NCBI GenBank assembly: GCA_944392295.1
Contig: CALXWE010000006.1
Location: forward strand, 43,008 to 107,007
Length of the DNA stretch: 64,000 nucleotides
Reading direction: 5' to 3'
DNA from: an uncultured Alphaproteobacteria bacterium
GTDB lineage: Bacteria; Pseudomonadota; Alphaproteobacteria; RF32; CAG-239
Below are positions 45,285-53,775 of this stretch, piece by piece (position 1 is the stretch's first letter; each line of letters begins with the position of its first letter). The notes under the pieces were generated by a model, which was given only the letters and a program-made list of their open reading frames with translations, did not search any database and had not been told where the DNA came from. A program made the position numbers and the translations under genes.

Positions 45285-46187
45285 AGGATTAAAATATCTT
45301 CTTTTGGCATTTTCTCCGTTTTTAAGACGCCAATATTTTCTAAATTCACATAAACTGTTTTGTATATCGTGCAGGCTTAAAAAGTTACCGCCGCAATAAT
45401 TGGGGTTTGTCCATCTTACTTTTTCCCAGTCTTTGCCGGTTTGTTTTTTTAGCTCTGAAAAAGCTTGAGCTTGTTCTTGCCATAATTGCCTACATTTTTC
45501 ATCGGCTTGCTTTTTATTTAACTTTTTTCCGAAAATAATATTTAACCCCCAATGGGCTCCGGGACCGACAATTAAAAAGTCGTTTGATGTGTATGAAACT
45601 ATGTTGTGGGCATAGGTGGCATCAAGCAAAATCTGACCTGATAAAAACGGTCCGGCCAGCGCAACGCTGCGGCTGATTATATTAATGCCTTCTTGCGGCG
45701 ATGAGTGTTGAAGCTCTTCTATTACATCATGCAACTTAAAACGTAAGTCATTCAGCATTAACAAAATTTGAATATGCTTATCCTTGGCTCGATACTGCGG
45801 GTTATAGGCATGAGCCGTAATTAAATAAGCGTTTGAAAAAATATTGCCTTCTTTTTTCTTTTCATCAAAGCGTTTTTCAAAATACTTAAAATCAAAATTT
45901 TCGGGGTCTAAAAATCCGCCGAATAAATTTTCAATCGTATCACGGCGATTGAAAAAGCGGTAGGCTATAATATTAAACAGTTTGCGTTCAGGTGAAAAAT
46001 CTTTATCTAAATATCGGGTTATGGCAAGCGTGCCGCCGTCAAGTTCACGGTATACATTGCAGAATTTGAAATTTTGCAAAACAACATCATCGCTCCACGG
46101 TGCGGGTTTACCCAAAAACGTACGATTGTACCATACAGCTTGGCGGTCGTAAATAAATTCAAAAAAAGCGTCTTTTATATCACTCAT
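45273..46187 (-). CDS. HMUDK-helical / aGPT-pyrophosphorylase-like protein
   Basis: The 304-residue product matches the helical domain family found in 5-hmdU DNA kinases and alpha-glutamyl/putrescinyl-thymine pyrophosphorylases, known from phages with hypermodified thymine. Diagnostic segments: WYNRTFLGKPAPWSDDVVLQ, FKFCNVYRELDGG, RFFNRRDTIE, AGPFLSGQILLDA, VGPGAHWGLN, LHDIQNSLCEFRKYWR. No kinase domain is attached. It starts inside the end of recX (8-bp overlap), suggesting coupling. Function in a chromosome is unknown: base repair or defence are possibilities. ATG at 46187 chosen over a TTG one codon earlier. Confidence 0.75.
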   Translation of the reverse strand: MSDIKDAFFEFIYDRQAVWYNRTFLGKPAPWSDDVVLQNFKFCNVYRELDGGTLAITRYLDKDFSPERKLFNIIAYRFFNRRDTIENLFGGFLDPENFDFKYFEKRFDEKKKEGNIFSNAYLITAHAYNPQYRAKDKHIQILLMLNDLRFKLHDVIEELQHSSPQEGINIISRSVALAGPFLSGQILLDATYAHNIVSYTSNDFLIVGPGAHWGLNIIFGKKLNKKQADEKCRQLWQEQAQAFSELKKQTGKDWEKVRWTNPNYCGGNFLSLHDIQNSLCEFRKYWRLKNGENAKRRYFNPLAL

Positions 46188-46737
46188 CAAAATCTTCCGG
46201 ATTCATATTTAAAACATCACATACCGTCTCATAATCAAAACCGGCTCTTACCAATGTCCCCATATCTTTTTGCCGATTTAAATTACGGCTTTCTTCATCT
46301 GCACGGAACGGTCCGATTTTTTTCTTGCGGGCTAATTTTATGGCCATTTCTTTTGGGTCGTATTCTTGAGTTTGCAGTACGCTATCAATTTGTTCTTCGT
46401 TTATGCCTTTTTGTTTTAGTTTGTTCTTTATGTATCTTTCGGGTTTTCCGGCGTGCAAATAATCACGTACCTTTATTTCGGTATAACGCTCGTCATCTAA
46501 ATATTTCCACCCTTGAAAGTCTTGCAAAAGTTCTTCAATCCAATTATAGGCTTCGGCTTTGTTAAAATCGGGGTTTTGATAAGCGTAATCATTAACACGC
46601 TTTTTTAATACCTGTCGCAGATTATCAACCGATGATTCAAAGCGCTTTAAATAATATAACCCGATGTTTTTTAAGCGTTGTTTGGTTATTTTTTTTAATG
46701 CCTTTTTTTTAGGCTTTCTATCTTCATCCGTAATCAC
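46180..46737 (-). CDS. recX: Regulatory protein RecX
   Basis: RecX binds RecA filaments and modulates recombination. The 185-residue product shows the three-helix repeats of the family: YYLKRFESSVDNLRQVLKKR, DDERYTEIKVRDYLHAGKP with KNKLKQKGINEEQID, and a final NLNRQKDMGTLVRAGFDYET. The Lys-rich N-terminus is an extension. Its stop lies within the start of the HMUDK-helical gene. No recA is in the window. Confidence 0.85.
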   Translation of the reverse strand: MITDEDRKPKKKALKKITKQRLKNIGLYYLKRFESSVDNLRQVLKKRVNDYAYQNPDFNKAEAYNWIEELLQDFQGWKYLDDERYTEIKVRDYLHAGKPERYIKNKLKQKGINEEQIDSVLQTQEYDPKEMAIKLARKKKIGPFRADEESRNLNRQKDMGTLVRAGFDYETVCDVLNMNPEDFDE

Positions 46738-46805
46738 TTGAAAATTCTTTCAAATCACACTAAATTACTCATTAAACCAACTACATTATATAAGGATTTA
46801 AAAAA

Positions 46806-47729
46806 TTGAGTAACAAAAATTTTGACAGTTGTGTATCTTTTTATACGCACGGTGGTGCTTTTACCGGCAGAATCGTGCGCTTGAACGATGTTTTGCAAAA
46901 TATTTTAAGTAGGCACCAATATCCAGTTGATGTTTCGTCGGCTTTGGCAGAAACAACGGCTTTGTCGGTTCTGCTTTCCGATGCCTTAAAATATAACGGT
47001 TTGTTTACTTTACAAATTCAAGGTAACGGACCGGTTTCGGTTTTGGTAACCGATGTTACATCCGAGGGCAAAATAAGGTCTTGCGCTAAGTTTGATGAAG
47101 AAAAACTGCAAGAAGCCAAACGCTTACGTAAAACTCAGGATATTGTTGAAGAGTTGCCGCATTTGGTCGGCGGCGGATATATGGCTTTTACCATTGATCA
47201 AGGACCGGAAACACAACTCTATCAGGGAATCGTTGATTTACAGGGTAAAAATTTAACTGAGCTGGCGTTGCGTTATTTTAAGCAGTCGGAACAAATTGAC
47301 ACTATACTAAAACTTTTTGTAAAACGTCCGGAAGGTGAAAGCCAAACTTGGCAGGCAGCCGGAATTATGATGCAAAAGGTAGCCTTAAAAGGCGGTAAAG
47401 CTCAAGAAATGACCGAAGATGAGCTGAAAGAAGCTTGGCATGAGGCTGAAGTATTTATTGAAAGTTTGTCGGAAAATGAAGTCTTTGATGCTGATTTAAG
47501 TTCTGCTGATATTTTGTATCGTTTATTCCATTTAAGCGGTTTGGAAATCGGTCGGGAGCGTCGGTATGAATTCGGTTGCCGCTGCAGCAGAGAAAAACTT
47601 CTCAATACTTTAAGCGCATTTCCCGAAGACAGATTAAATGAAATGCTAGAAAACGGTAAAATTACCGCAACTTGCCAGTTCTGCTCGGAAAAATATGTGT
47701 TTGATAAGTCGGAATTGATTAAACATTAA
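46806..47729 (+). CDS. hslO: Redox-regulated chaperone Hsp33
   Basis: Holdase activated by oxidation. The 307-residue product has the N-terminal chaperone domain (IQGNGPVSVLVTDVTSEGK, then PHLVGGGYMAFTIDQG) and the C-terminal zinc-redox switch CxC and CxxC (GCRCSREK and CQFCSEKY). TTG start with AAGGA upstream. A terminator-like hairpin follows at 47771. Confidence 0.96.
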   Translation: MSNKNFDSCVSFYTHGGAFTGRIVRLNDVLQNILSRHQYPVDVSSALAETTALSVLLSDALKYNGLFTLQIQGNGPVSVLVTDVTSEGKIRSCAKFDEEKLQEAKRLRKTQDIVEELPHLVGGGYMAFTIDQGPETQLYQGIVDLQGKNLTELALRYFKQSEQIDTILKLFVKRPEGESQTWQAAGIMMQKVALKGGKAQEMTEDELKEAWHEAEVFIESLSENEVFDADLSSADILYRLFHLSGLEIGRERRYEFGCRCSREKLLNTLSAFPEDRLNEMLENGKITATCQFCSEKYVFDKSELIKH

Positions 47730-47770
47730 TTCAAGACTTGCATATATTAAAAAATTGTATTACAAAAAAA

Positions 47771-47795
47771 TATCCTTGTCGTTAAGACAAGGGTA
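47771..47795 (+). terminator. Terminator-like hairpin after hslO
   Basis: TATCCTTGTC pairs with GACAAGGGTA (one G-T pair) over GTTAA, followed by TTTTG. Confidence 0.65.
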
Positions 47796-47824
47796 TTTTG
47801 TGATTACTTAAACGGATGAATGTG

Positions 47825-48433
47825 ATGAAAAAATTAAATAAAATTTGGGCCTTCTTGGCTGTTGTACTGTTGGGAGCTTGTGCTAATAACTCCGATGTTG
47901 CAGAACCGCGTCGTTATGTCGAGCCGCGTTTTGACGACCAACCGAAAATTGAACTCTTGGTAAATAAAATTGATGTTGTATCTGAATTTACCCCTTCATT
48001 TACCAGACCGAATGTTGAGCATTTGTTCCCGATATCAATTGAAAAAAGTGCGCGTATTTGGGCTCATGACCGCTTGGAGGCTGTCGATTTTTCATCAAAC
48101 AGAGTTGCCGAGTTCATTATTAAAGATGCCAGTGTAACCGAGGTTGAAGAAAAGGCTTCTCAACTCTTTCATAAAGACAGCTTAAAGTACAGAGCAACTT
48201 TATCCGTTGTTTTGAAGGTAAGTTCCTTGAACGGACAGTCGCAGGCTCAAACATCTATTGAGGCCTGGAGGGAGCTCACCATGCCGATTGATACCAGTAT
48301 TGAAGATAAAGAAAAATACTGGAATGAAATGGTATATAAACTCTTTGATGAATTTAACTTACGTATGGAACAAAATATTCATCAGTACTTAAATATGTAC
48401 GTTAAAGACAGCAAAAATATTCAAGAATATTAA
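47825..48433 (+). CDS. Lipoprotein of unknown function
   Basis: The 202-residue product has a lipoprotein signal (MKKLNKIWAFLAVVLLGAC, lipobox LLGAC). The mature part begins with a Pro-rich stretch, then a mixed alpha/beta region with KIELLVNKIDVVSEFTPS. I recall similar uncharacterised alphaproteobacterial lipoproteins but cannot name a family. The ATG at 47825 fits the signal; an ATG nine bases earlier is also open. It ends with a strong terminator at 48438. Confidence 0.8.
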   Translation: MKKLNKIWAFLAVVLLGACANNSDVAEPRRYVEPRFDDQPKIELLVNKIDVVSEFTPSFTRPNVEHLFPISIEKSARIWAHDRLEAVDFSSNRVAEFIIKDASVTEVEEKASQLFHKDSLKYRATLSVVLKVSSLNGQSQAQTSIEAWRELTMPIDTSIEDKEKYWNEMVYKLFDEFNLRMEQNIHQYLNMYVKDSKNIQEY

Positions 48434-48437
48434 AAAT

Positions 48438-48468
48438 AAAAAAGCTCCTCTTAAAAGGAGCTTTTTTT
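48438..48468. terminator. Bidirectional intrinsic terminator
   Basis: AAAAAAGCTCCT pairs perfectly with AGGAGCTTTTTT around CTTAAA. Confidence 0.9.
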
Positions 48469-48490
48469 ACGGCACTTAACCTAAATTTAA

Positions 48491-49816
48491 ATGCTTGAGT
48501 GCTTTAATGCCCTTATGATGGGAAAAATAAAAAGTATTTTAAATATATATGCCAATAAAAAAATGGCAATTATGACTGCGCTTGGTTTTGCCAGCGGTTT
48601 TCCGTTTTTGCTGGTTTTTAGCACTCTAAGTTTGTGGCTTAAAGAATCGGGCTGGACGTATGCGGCTATAGGGGCTTTCTCTTTGGTTAAAATTCCGTAT
48701 GCGTTTAAATGGCTATGGTCGCCTTTGTTGGATAATTTGAAAATTCCATATCTTTGGAAACTCGGCAGGCGCAGGAGCTGGGCGCTTTTAACTCAAGCCA
48801 TATTGTTTTTGGCTATTTTTGCCATGTCTGCGGTAAATCCGTCTTATCAACATAATATGATGTGGGTGTGCGCGCTGTTTGTTTGTCTGGCATCGGCTTC
48901 CTTAGATATTGTTTTAGATGCTTATCGCGTTGAATTGTTTCAAAAAAGCCCCGAAGAACAAGCTCCCGGAGCGGCTGTGTTCGTTTTGGGGTATCGTTTG
49001 GGACTTATATTTTCGGGAGCAGGGGCTTTGTGGCTGGCCGAAATTATGAGCTGGAACAGCGTTTATATGATTATGGCTTGCGGGGCATTTGTGGGTATAT
49101 TAACCGTTATACTTATTAAAGAACCGCAAACTAATTTTGATTATGAAAAGCTAACATCTCAATCTTTGAAACATTTTTTAATCAATTCGGTTAAAGAGCC
49201 GCTTAAAGATTTTACCAAACATCAGCACTGGCTTGTGATTTTGTTTTTTATTTTTATCTATCGTATGGGTGATGCTTATTTTGCACCGATGGCTTTTCCG
49301 TTTTATGATGATATGGGTTTTTCTAAAACCGAAATTGCCTATGTAATTAAAATTTACGGTATGGCAGCTACCATTATCGGCGGACTGTTCGGTGGAATAT
49401 TGGTTAAAAAAGTCGGTTTGTTTAAAGGACTCTATATTTGCGGATTTATCCAAGGATTGACGACTTTGCTTTTTAGTCTGCAGGCTCTGGCGGGGAATAA
49501 TTTATGGCTGCTTACAGGGGTTATTACTTTGGAAAACTTTTCATCGGGTATGGCTACCACAGCCTTTGTTGCTTATATTTCGTCGCTATGCAACGTTTTA
49601 TATACGGCTACACAATATGCTCTTTTGTCGTCATTAATGAGTTTGGCGCGCGATGTTTTTGCCGCTACCAGCGGATTGCTTGCGGAAGTTTTGCCGTGGT
49701 CGTGGTTCTTTGTGGTTGCCGCAGCATTTAGTATTCCGGGAATTGTTACCATTAAATGGTTGTGGCAAAAACAAATCGAACAAGAAAAATATAGTTTGTC
49801 AAAAAGTAAAAATTAG
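48491..49816 (+). CDS. ampG: AmpG-family muropeptide transporter
   Basis: Major-facilitator permease importing anhydro-muropeptides for peptidoglycan recycling. The 441-residue product has about 12 membrane helices and the AmpG start MTALGFASGFPFLLVFSTLS, with LVKIPYAFKWLWSPLLDN and DIVLDAYRVELF. The C-terminal half shows FSSGMATTAFVAYISSL. Start uncertain: ATGs at 48491, 48515 and 48518 are all in frame and none has a good ribosome site. MltA at 11 kb makes its presumed substrate. Confidence 0.9.
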   Translation: MLECFNALMMGKIKSILNIYANKKMAIMTALGFASGFPFLLVFSTLSLWLKESGWTYAAIGAFSLVKIPYAFKWLWSPLLDNLKIPYLWKLGRRRSWALLTQAILFLAIFAMSAVNPSYQHNMMWVCALFVCLASASLDIVLDAYRVELFQKSPEEQAPGAAVFVLGYRLGLIFSGAGALWLAEIMSWNSVYMIMACGAFVGILTVILIKEPQTNFDYEKLTSQSLKHFLINSVKEPLKDFTKHQHWLVILFFIFIYRMGDAYFAPMAFPFYDDMGFSKTEIAYVIKIYGMAATIIGGLFGGILVKKVGLFKGLYICGFIQGLTTLLFSLQALAGNNLWLLTGVITLENFSSGMATTAFVAYISSLCNVLYTATQYALLSSLMSLARDVFAATSGLLAEVLPWSWFFVVAAAFSIPGIVTIKWLWQKQIEQEKYSLSKSKN

Positions 49817-49852
49817 GTTATTATATCATAAGTTGCAATAGAGGGCTTGGCT

Positions 49853-51109
49853 ATGTCGGGTTTTGATAAAAATAAATTTGATATCTCCGGTATTCGCGAT
49901 AAAGTGAAATCCTCTCGTGATGACGTGGTCGACTTGGAAAAAATGTATGAAAACAGTTTTTCCTGGCAGGAAATTTCTCAAATTACCGGCAATACCTCAT
50001 CAGCCCCTGCAAAGCCTAAAATGCATTATGATGATGCCTTAAATTTTAGCGGTAAAGTTCTGCGCGGCGGAAAATATGACGGCGAAAACTTAAAAGGAGC
50101 TTCGTTTTCCGGTTCTGATTTACGCGAAACTAATTTTTCTAAGGCCAATTTGGAAGGTGCCGATTTTACCGGCGCTGATTTGTCGGGAGCGGATTTAACC
50201 GAAGCTAACTTAAACGGAGCCGTCTTTTCAGGTGCAACATTAAGAGGAACCAATTTTACCGGCGCTAAAATGAACGGCGTTACTTTGGTTAATGCCGATA
50301 TTCAAGATGCCATACTTCTTAATGTGGAAATGGACCAGATCGCCATTGATGAATTGCAGGCCTTGGTCGAGTGGCTTGCAGTTTACTACCCCCATAAGTT
50401 AAATCTGGCACGTATGAACTTAACCCTTTTGGATTTTTCGAAAATAGATTTACGTGCCGTTAATTTGCGCGGTGTTGATTTTACCGGTGTTGATTTTACC
50501 GGAGTTAATATTTTTGAACTGGATTTAAGCGAGTGTATCATTACACCCGAGCAGATTGCTCAGGCTCTTGGCAGAACGCCTACACCACTTGAGTTAAAAC
50601 GTATTTTAGCCCCTAAAAAACGTGCTAAACGTTTTAAAGGAATCGATTTTATGGCATTCTTTGACAGCCGCGGACAAGCCGGCGTTTGGGATTTAACCAA
50701 ACATCCGGGTATAAGTGTTGCCGATTTGGTAAAATACAGCAGCTTGGTATATAGGGCTATTGCCGGAAAACCCGAGCCTAAAGATGCCGAAATATTGGAA
50801 CAATTTCATAAATCGCGTGATGAAAAAACCGATGCTATGGCTAAAGAGCACAACGAAGAAATGCGTAAAGTGATTGAAAACCGAAAACGCGAAGTCTTGG
50901 AACAGCGCCGTGAAGAACGCAAAGATCCTAAAATCATAGATGTTACCGATTATGAAGCTTATCAGCAGGCTCAACGTAGGGAAAAAGAAGAAAAACTCCG
51001 CCAAGCCAAAGAGCAATATAAACAAAATTCGCAGAACCAAAAAGTGGTTGATAAATATATGCAAAATGAAATTGCTTTAACTCGTACTCGCGACCAAAGA
51101 GGGCGGTAA
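49853..51109 (+). CDS. Pentapeptide-repeat protein with coiled-coil C-terminus
   Basis: The 418-residue product has two blocks of pentapeptide (A(D/N)LxG-type) repeats: about residues 60-160 (for example GADFTGADLSGADLTEANLN) and 185-225 (DLRAVNLRGVDFTGVDFTGV). After a globular link (KRFKGIDFMAFFDSRGQAGV) comes a long charged coiled coil (EVLEQRREERKDPK and onward). Cytosolic, with no signal peptide. The function is unknown: quinolone-protection proteins share only the repeat. I use the ATG at 49853, seven bases after GAGGG. Confidence 0.85.
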   Translation: MSGFDKNKFDISGIRDKVKSSRDDVVDLEKMYENSFSWQEISQITGNTSSAPAKPKMHYDDALNFSGKVLRGGKYDGENLKGASFSGSDLRETNFSKANLEGADFTGADLSGADLTEANLNGAVFSGATLRGTNFTGAKMNGVTLVNADIQDAILLNVEMDQIAIDELQALVEWLAVYYPHKLNLARMNLTLLDFSKIDLRAVNLRGVDFTGVDFTGVNIFELDLSECIITPEQIAQALGRTPTPLELKRILAPKKRAKRFKGIDFMAFFDSRGQAGVWDLTKHPGISVADLVKYSSLVYRAIAGKPEPKDAEILEQFHKSRDEKTDAMAKEHNEEMRKVIENRKREVLEQRREERKDPKIIDVTDYEAYQQAQRREKEEKLRQAKEQYKQNSQNQKVVDKYMQNEIALTRTRDQRGR

Positions 51110-51137
51110 TAATTTTCAAAATTTAAGAAAATAAGTG

Positions 51138-51165
51138 TTGTTGCAATAAAATTTTGTGATATCAT
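51138..51165 (+). promoter_or_regulatory. Candidate promoter of rarA
   Basis: TTGTTG and TATCAT with 16 bp between, 38 bp before the rarA ATG. Confidence 0.4.
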
Positions 51166-51202
51166 ACAGCCAAATGTTTAAGTGGCTTAAAAAATCAGAA
51201 AA

Positions 51203-52528
51203 ATGGAAGAAACGTTATTTTCAAATCAGGTCAAAAGACCCTTGGCAGACAGACTCCGCCCGCAAACTTTACAAGAGGTTGTCGGGCAAGATCATATTGT
51301 GGGTTCTAATGCCCCTTTAGGTAGAATGCTGGCCAGCGGTAAAATTTCTTCTTTTATTTTATGGGGACCTCCGGGGTGTGGGAAAACTACCATTGCCCGT
51401 TTAATTGCCGAACATACTAATTTGTATTTTGAACAAATATCGGCGGTTTTTTCCGGCGTTGCCGACCTAAAAAGAGTCTTTCAATATGCGCAAGAACGTA
51501 GAGCCAACCAGGGCAAAGGTACGCTGTTGTTTGTCGATGAAATCCATCGTTTTAATAAGTCGCAACAGGACGGTTTTTTACCCTATGTCGAAGACGGTAC
51601 GGTAATCTTGGTCGGTGCTACAACCGAAAATCCCTCCTTTGAGTTAAATGCCGCTTTACTCTCAAGATGTCAGGTGTTTGTATTAAACCGCCTTTCTTCC
51701 GATGATTTTGAAGTGCTTTTACAAAGAGCCGAAAAAGAAGTAGGTAGAAAGCTGCCGGTAGATGATGAAGCCCGCCAATTAATGAAAGATACAGCTGACG
51801 GTGATGGGCGCTACGTGCTTAATTTGGCAGAAAGTGTTTGGGCATACGCCAAAGAAGGTGAAATTTTTGATAAAGACAGTATAATAAAGGTTATTCGCTC
51901 ACGGGCTCCGATATACGATAAAGGGCGTGATGGGCATTATAACTTAATTTCAGCCGTTCATAAATCGCTAAGAGGCTCAGATGTTGATGCGGCTCTGTAT
52001 TGGGTGGCTCGAATGCTTACGTCGGGAGAAGACCCACGCTATATTTTAAGACGTTTAATCCGTTTTGCCGTTGAAGATGTATCGCTTGCAGACCCTAATG
52101 CTGTTACTCAGGCTTTGTCTTGTGCCGAGGTTTACGAGCGCTTGGGATCACCTGAAGGTGAGCTGGCGGTTATGCAATTAACCGCTTATTTGGCAACGGC
52201 GCCTAAATCGGCAGGAGTTTATAAAGCTATGCATAAAGCTTTTGATTTAGCTAAACAAACAGGCTCGTTAATGCCGCCTAAACATATTCTTAATGCCCCG
52301 ACCAAATTGATGAAACAACTTGGTTATCATGACGGTTATATTTATGACCAGGATTTGGAAGACGGTTTTTCAGGGCAAAACTATTTTCCCGACGGTATGG
52401 CAAGAGTTAAGCTTTATACTCCGGTTGAGCGCGGCTTTGAACGCGAAATTAAAAAACGTATCGATTATTTTGATAATTTAAGAAAAGAAAAAAACAAACA
52501 GAAAGCAAAGGATAAAACTAATGACTGA
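51203..52528 (+). CDS. rarA: Replication-associated recombination protein A (RarA/MgsA)
   Basis: AAA+ ATPase that acts at stalled forks and binds SSB. The 441-residue product has the Walker A in WGPPGCGKTTIARLIAEHT, Walker B in LLFVDEIHRFNKSQQDG, sensor 1 GATTENPSFELNAALLSRC and the MgsA C-terminal domain (ALYWVARMLTSGEDPRYILRR). No ribosome site is obvious. It overlaps the next ORF by 8 bp. Confidence 0.97.
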   Translation: MEETLFSNQVKRPLADRLRPQTLQEVVGQDHIVGSNAPLGRMLASGKISSFILWGPPGCGKTTIARLIAEHTNLYFEQISAVFSGVADLKRVFQYAQERRANQGKGTLLFVDEIHRFNKSQQDGFLPYVEDGTVILVGATTENPSFELNAALLSRCQVFVLNRLSSDDFEVLLQRAEKEVGRKLPVDDEARQLMKDTADGDGRYVLNLAESVWAYAKEGEIFDKDSIIKVIRSRAPIYDKGRDGHYNLISAVHKSLRGSDVDAALYWVARMLTSGEDPRYILRRLIRFAVEDVSLADPNAVTQALSCAEVYERLGSPEGELAVMQLTAYLATAPKSAGVYKAMHKAFDLAKQTGSLMPPKHILNAPTKLMKQLGYHDGYIYDQDLEDGFSGQNYFPDGMARVKLYTPVERGFEREIKKRIDYFDNLRKEKNKQKAKDKTND

Positions 52529-52823
52529 TTATAATCATGTATTAATTGTAAGCCCGAATACGGCTGATAATTTGTCGGAAGAGATAATTAATAATGCAGG
52601 TTCATTCGGAGCTGCGGTGCTTGTTAATGATGAGGGCGGATTGCAGGCTCTTTCCGAGGGTTTTAAATCGGAAGATATGGAACGCTTGCAAAGAGTGCTG
52701 CCGGAAAATATTTCTACGGCTAAAGCTAACGGTGTTTTACATAAATTAAACTTTCGTCTTAATACCAATAATAACAGTTTGGCAAAGTCTCCTCGTTCCA
52801 AAGATTCTTCTCGTACTTACTAA
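52521..52823 (+). CDS. Small protein of unknown function
   Basis: The 100-residue product shows no recognisable family. It is mostly hydrophilic, with an Asn/Ser-rich C-terminus (NTNNNSLAKSPRSKDSSRTY). It starts within the end of rarA (ATGACTGATT) and ends 18 bp before rluC, so it is probably translated as part of that operon. It may be real but is weakly supported. Confidence 0.55.
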   Translation: MTDYNHVLIVSPNTADNLSEEIINNAGSFGAAVLVNDEGGLQALSEGFKSEDMERLQRVLPENISTAKANGVLHKLNFRLNTNNNSLAKSPRSKDSSRTY

Positions 52824-52841
52824 ATTAAGGAGCATTAAAAA

Positions 52842-53774
52842 ATGTCGGGAGTGAGCTTTGTAAAAGTTAAACCAGAGGATGATGGTATACGCTTAAACAG
52901 GTGGTTTTTAAAAGAGTATCCATCTCTTAGTTTAGGCAGATTGCAAAAGTTATTACGTACCAAACAAATTAAAGTGGACGGCAAAAAGGCCGAAGCTAAT
53001 ACCAGACTTTGTGCCGGACAAGAATTGCGCTTGCCTCCGCTTGATAATGAAAAGGCAGTTAAAGTTCAAGATAATGTTTCTAAAGCCGATAGTTCGTTTA
53101 TTCAGTCATTAGTTATTTTCAAAGACGATAATATTATTGTTTTAAATAAACCTTCGGGTCTGGCAGTACAAGGAGGAACCAATACAGATAGGCATATTGA
53201 TGGTATGCTTGAAGCTCTAAAGTTTGAAAATACCGAAAAGCCAAAACTTGTACATCGTATTGATAAAGATACAAGCGGAATTTTGGTGTTGGCACGGAAT
53301 CGCCGCTATGCCGAGATTTTAACTAAGGCTTTTAGAGAACACCAGTTACCCAAAACATATTTGGTATTAACTGCCGGACATATGGATATGGATGAGGGTG
53401 ATATTAAAGCCCCGCTTCTTAAAGTCGGTGAAAAAATGCAAGTCGATGATGAAGGTAAAAAGGCGGTTACTCATTTTGAAGTCTTAGATACGGTGGGCGA
53501 AAAGTTTACGCTTTTAAGCGCCGAGCCCTTAACAGGAAGAACGCATCAAATAAGGGCGCATATGGAATATGCCAGTTGTCCGATTTTGGGCGATAATAAG
53601 TATTTTGGACAAGAGAGAAAACGCTTTCCAGAGCTTAGCTCAAAATTACACTTACATGCCTACAAAATTGATTTATCGGCAGTATATAATAAAAAACTGG
53701 TGCTGAAAGCACCTCTGCCGGATTATTTTAAAAAGGATTTGGCTTTCTTGGGTTTGAATTTTAAGGAGAAGTAA
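52842..53774 (+). CDS. rluC: RluA-family rRNA pseudouridine synthase (RluC/RluD-type)
   Basis: Makes pseudouridines in 23S rRNA. The 310-residue product has an N-terminal S4 domain (GRLQKLLRTKQIKVDGKKAE), the catalytic Asp in LVHRIDKDTSGILVLAR, and EPLTGRTHQIRAHMEYASCP. Length and layout match RluC. AAGGAG precedes the ATG. asmA follows by 1 bp. Confidence 0.94.
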   Translation: MSGVSFVKVKPEDDGIRLNRWFLKEYPSLSLGRLQKLLRTKQIKVDGKKAEANTRLCAGQELRLPPLDNEKAVKVQDNVSKADSSFIQSLVIFKDDNIIVLNKPSGLAVQGGTNTDRHIDGMLEALKFENTEKPKLVHRIDKDTSGILVLARNRRYAEILTKAFREHQLPKTYLVLTAGHMDMDEGDIKAPLLKVGEKMQVDDEGKKAVTHFEVLDTVGEKFTLLSAEPLTGRTHQIRAHMEYASCPILGDNKYFGQERKRFPELSSKLHLHAYKIDLSAVYNKKLVLKAPLPDYFKKDLAFLGLNFKEK

Positions 53775-53775
53775 A

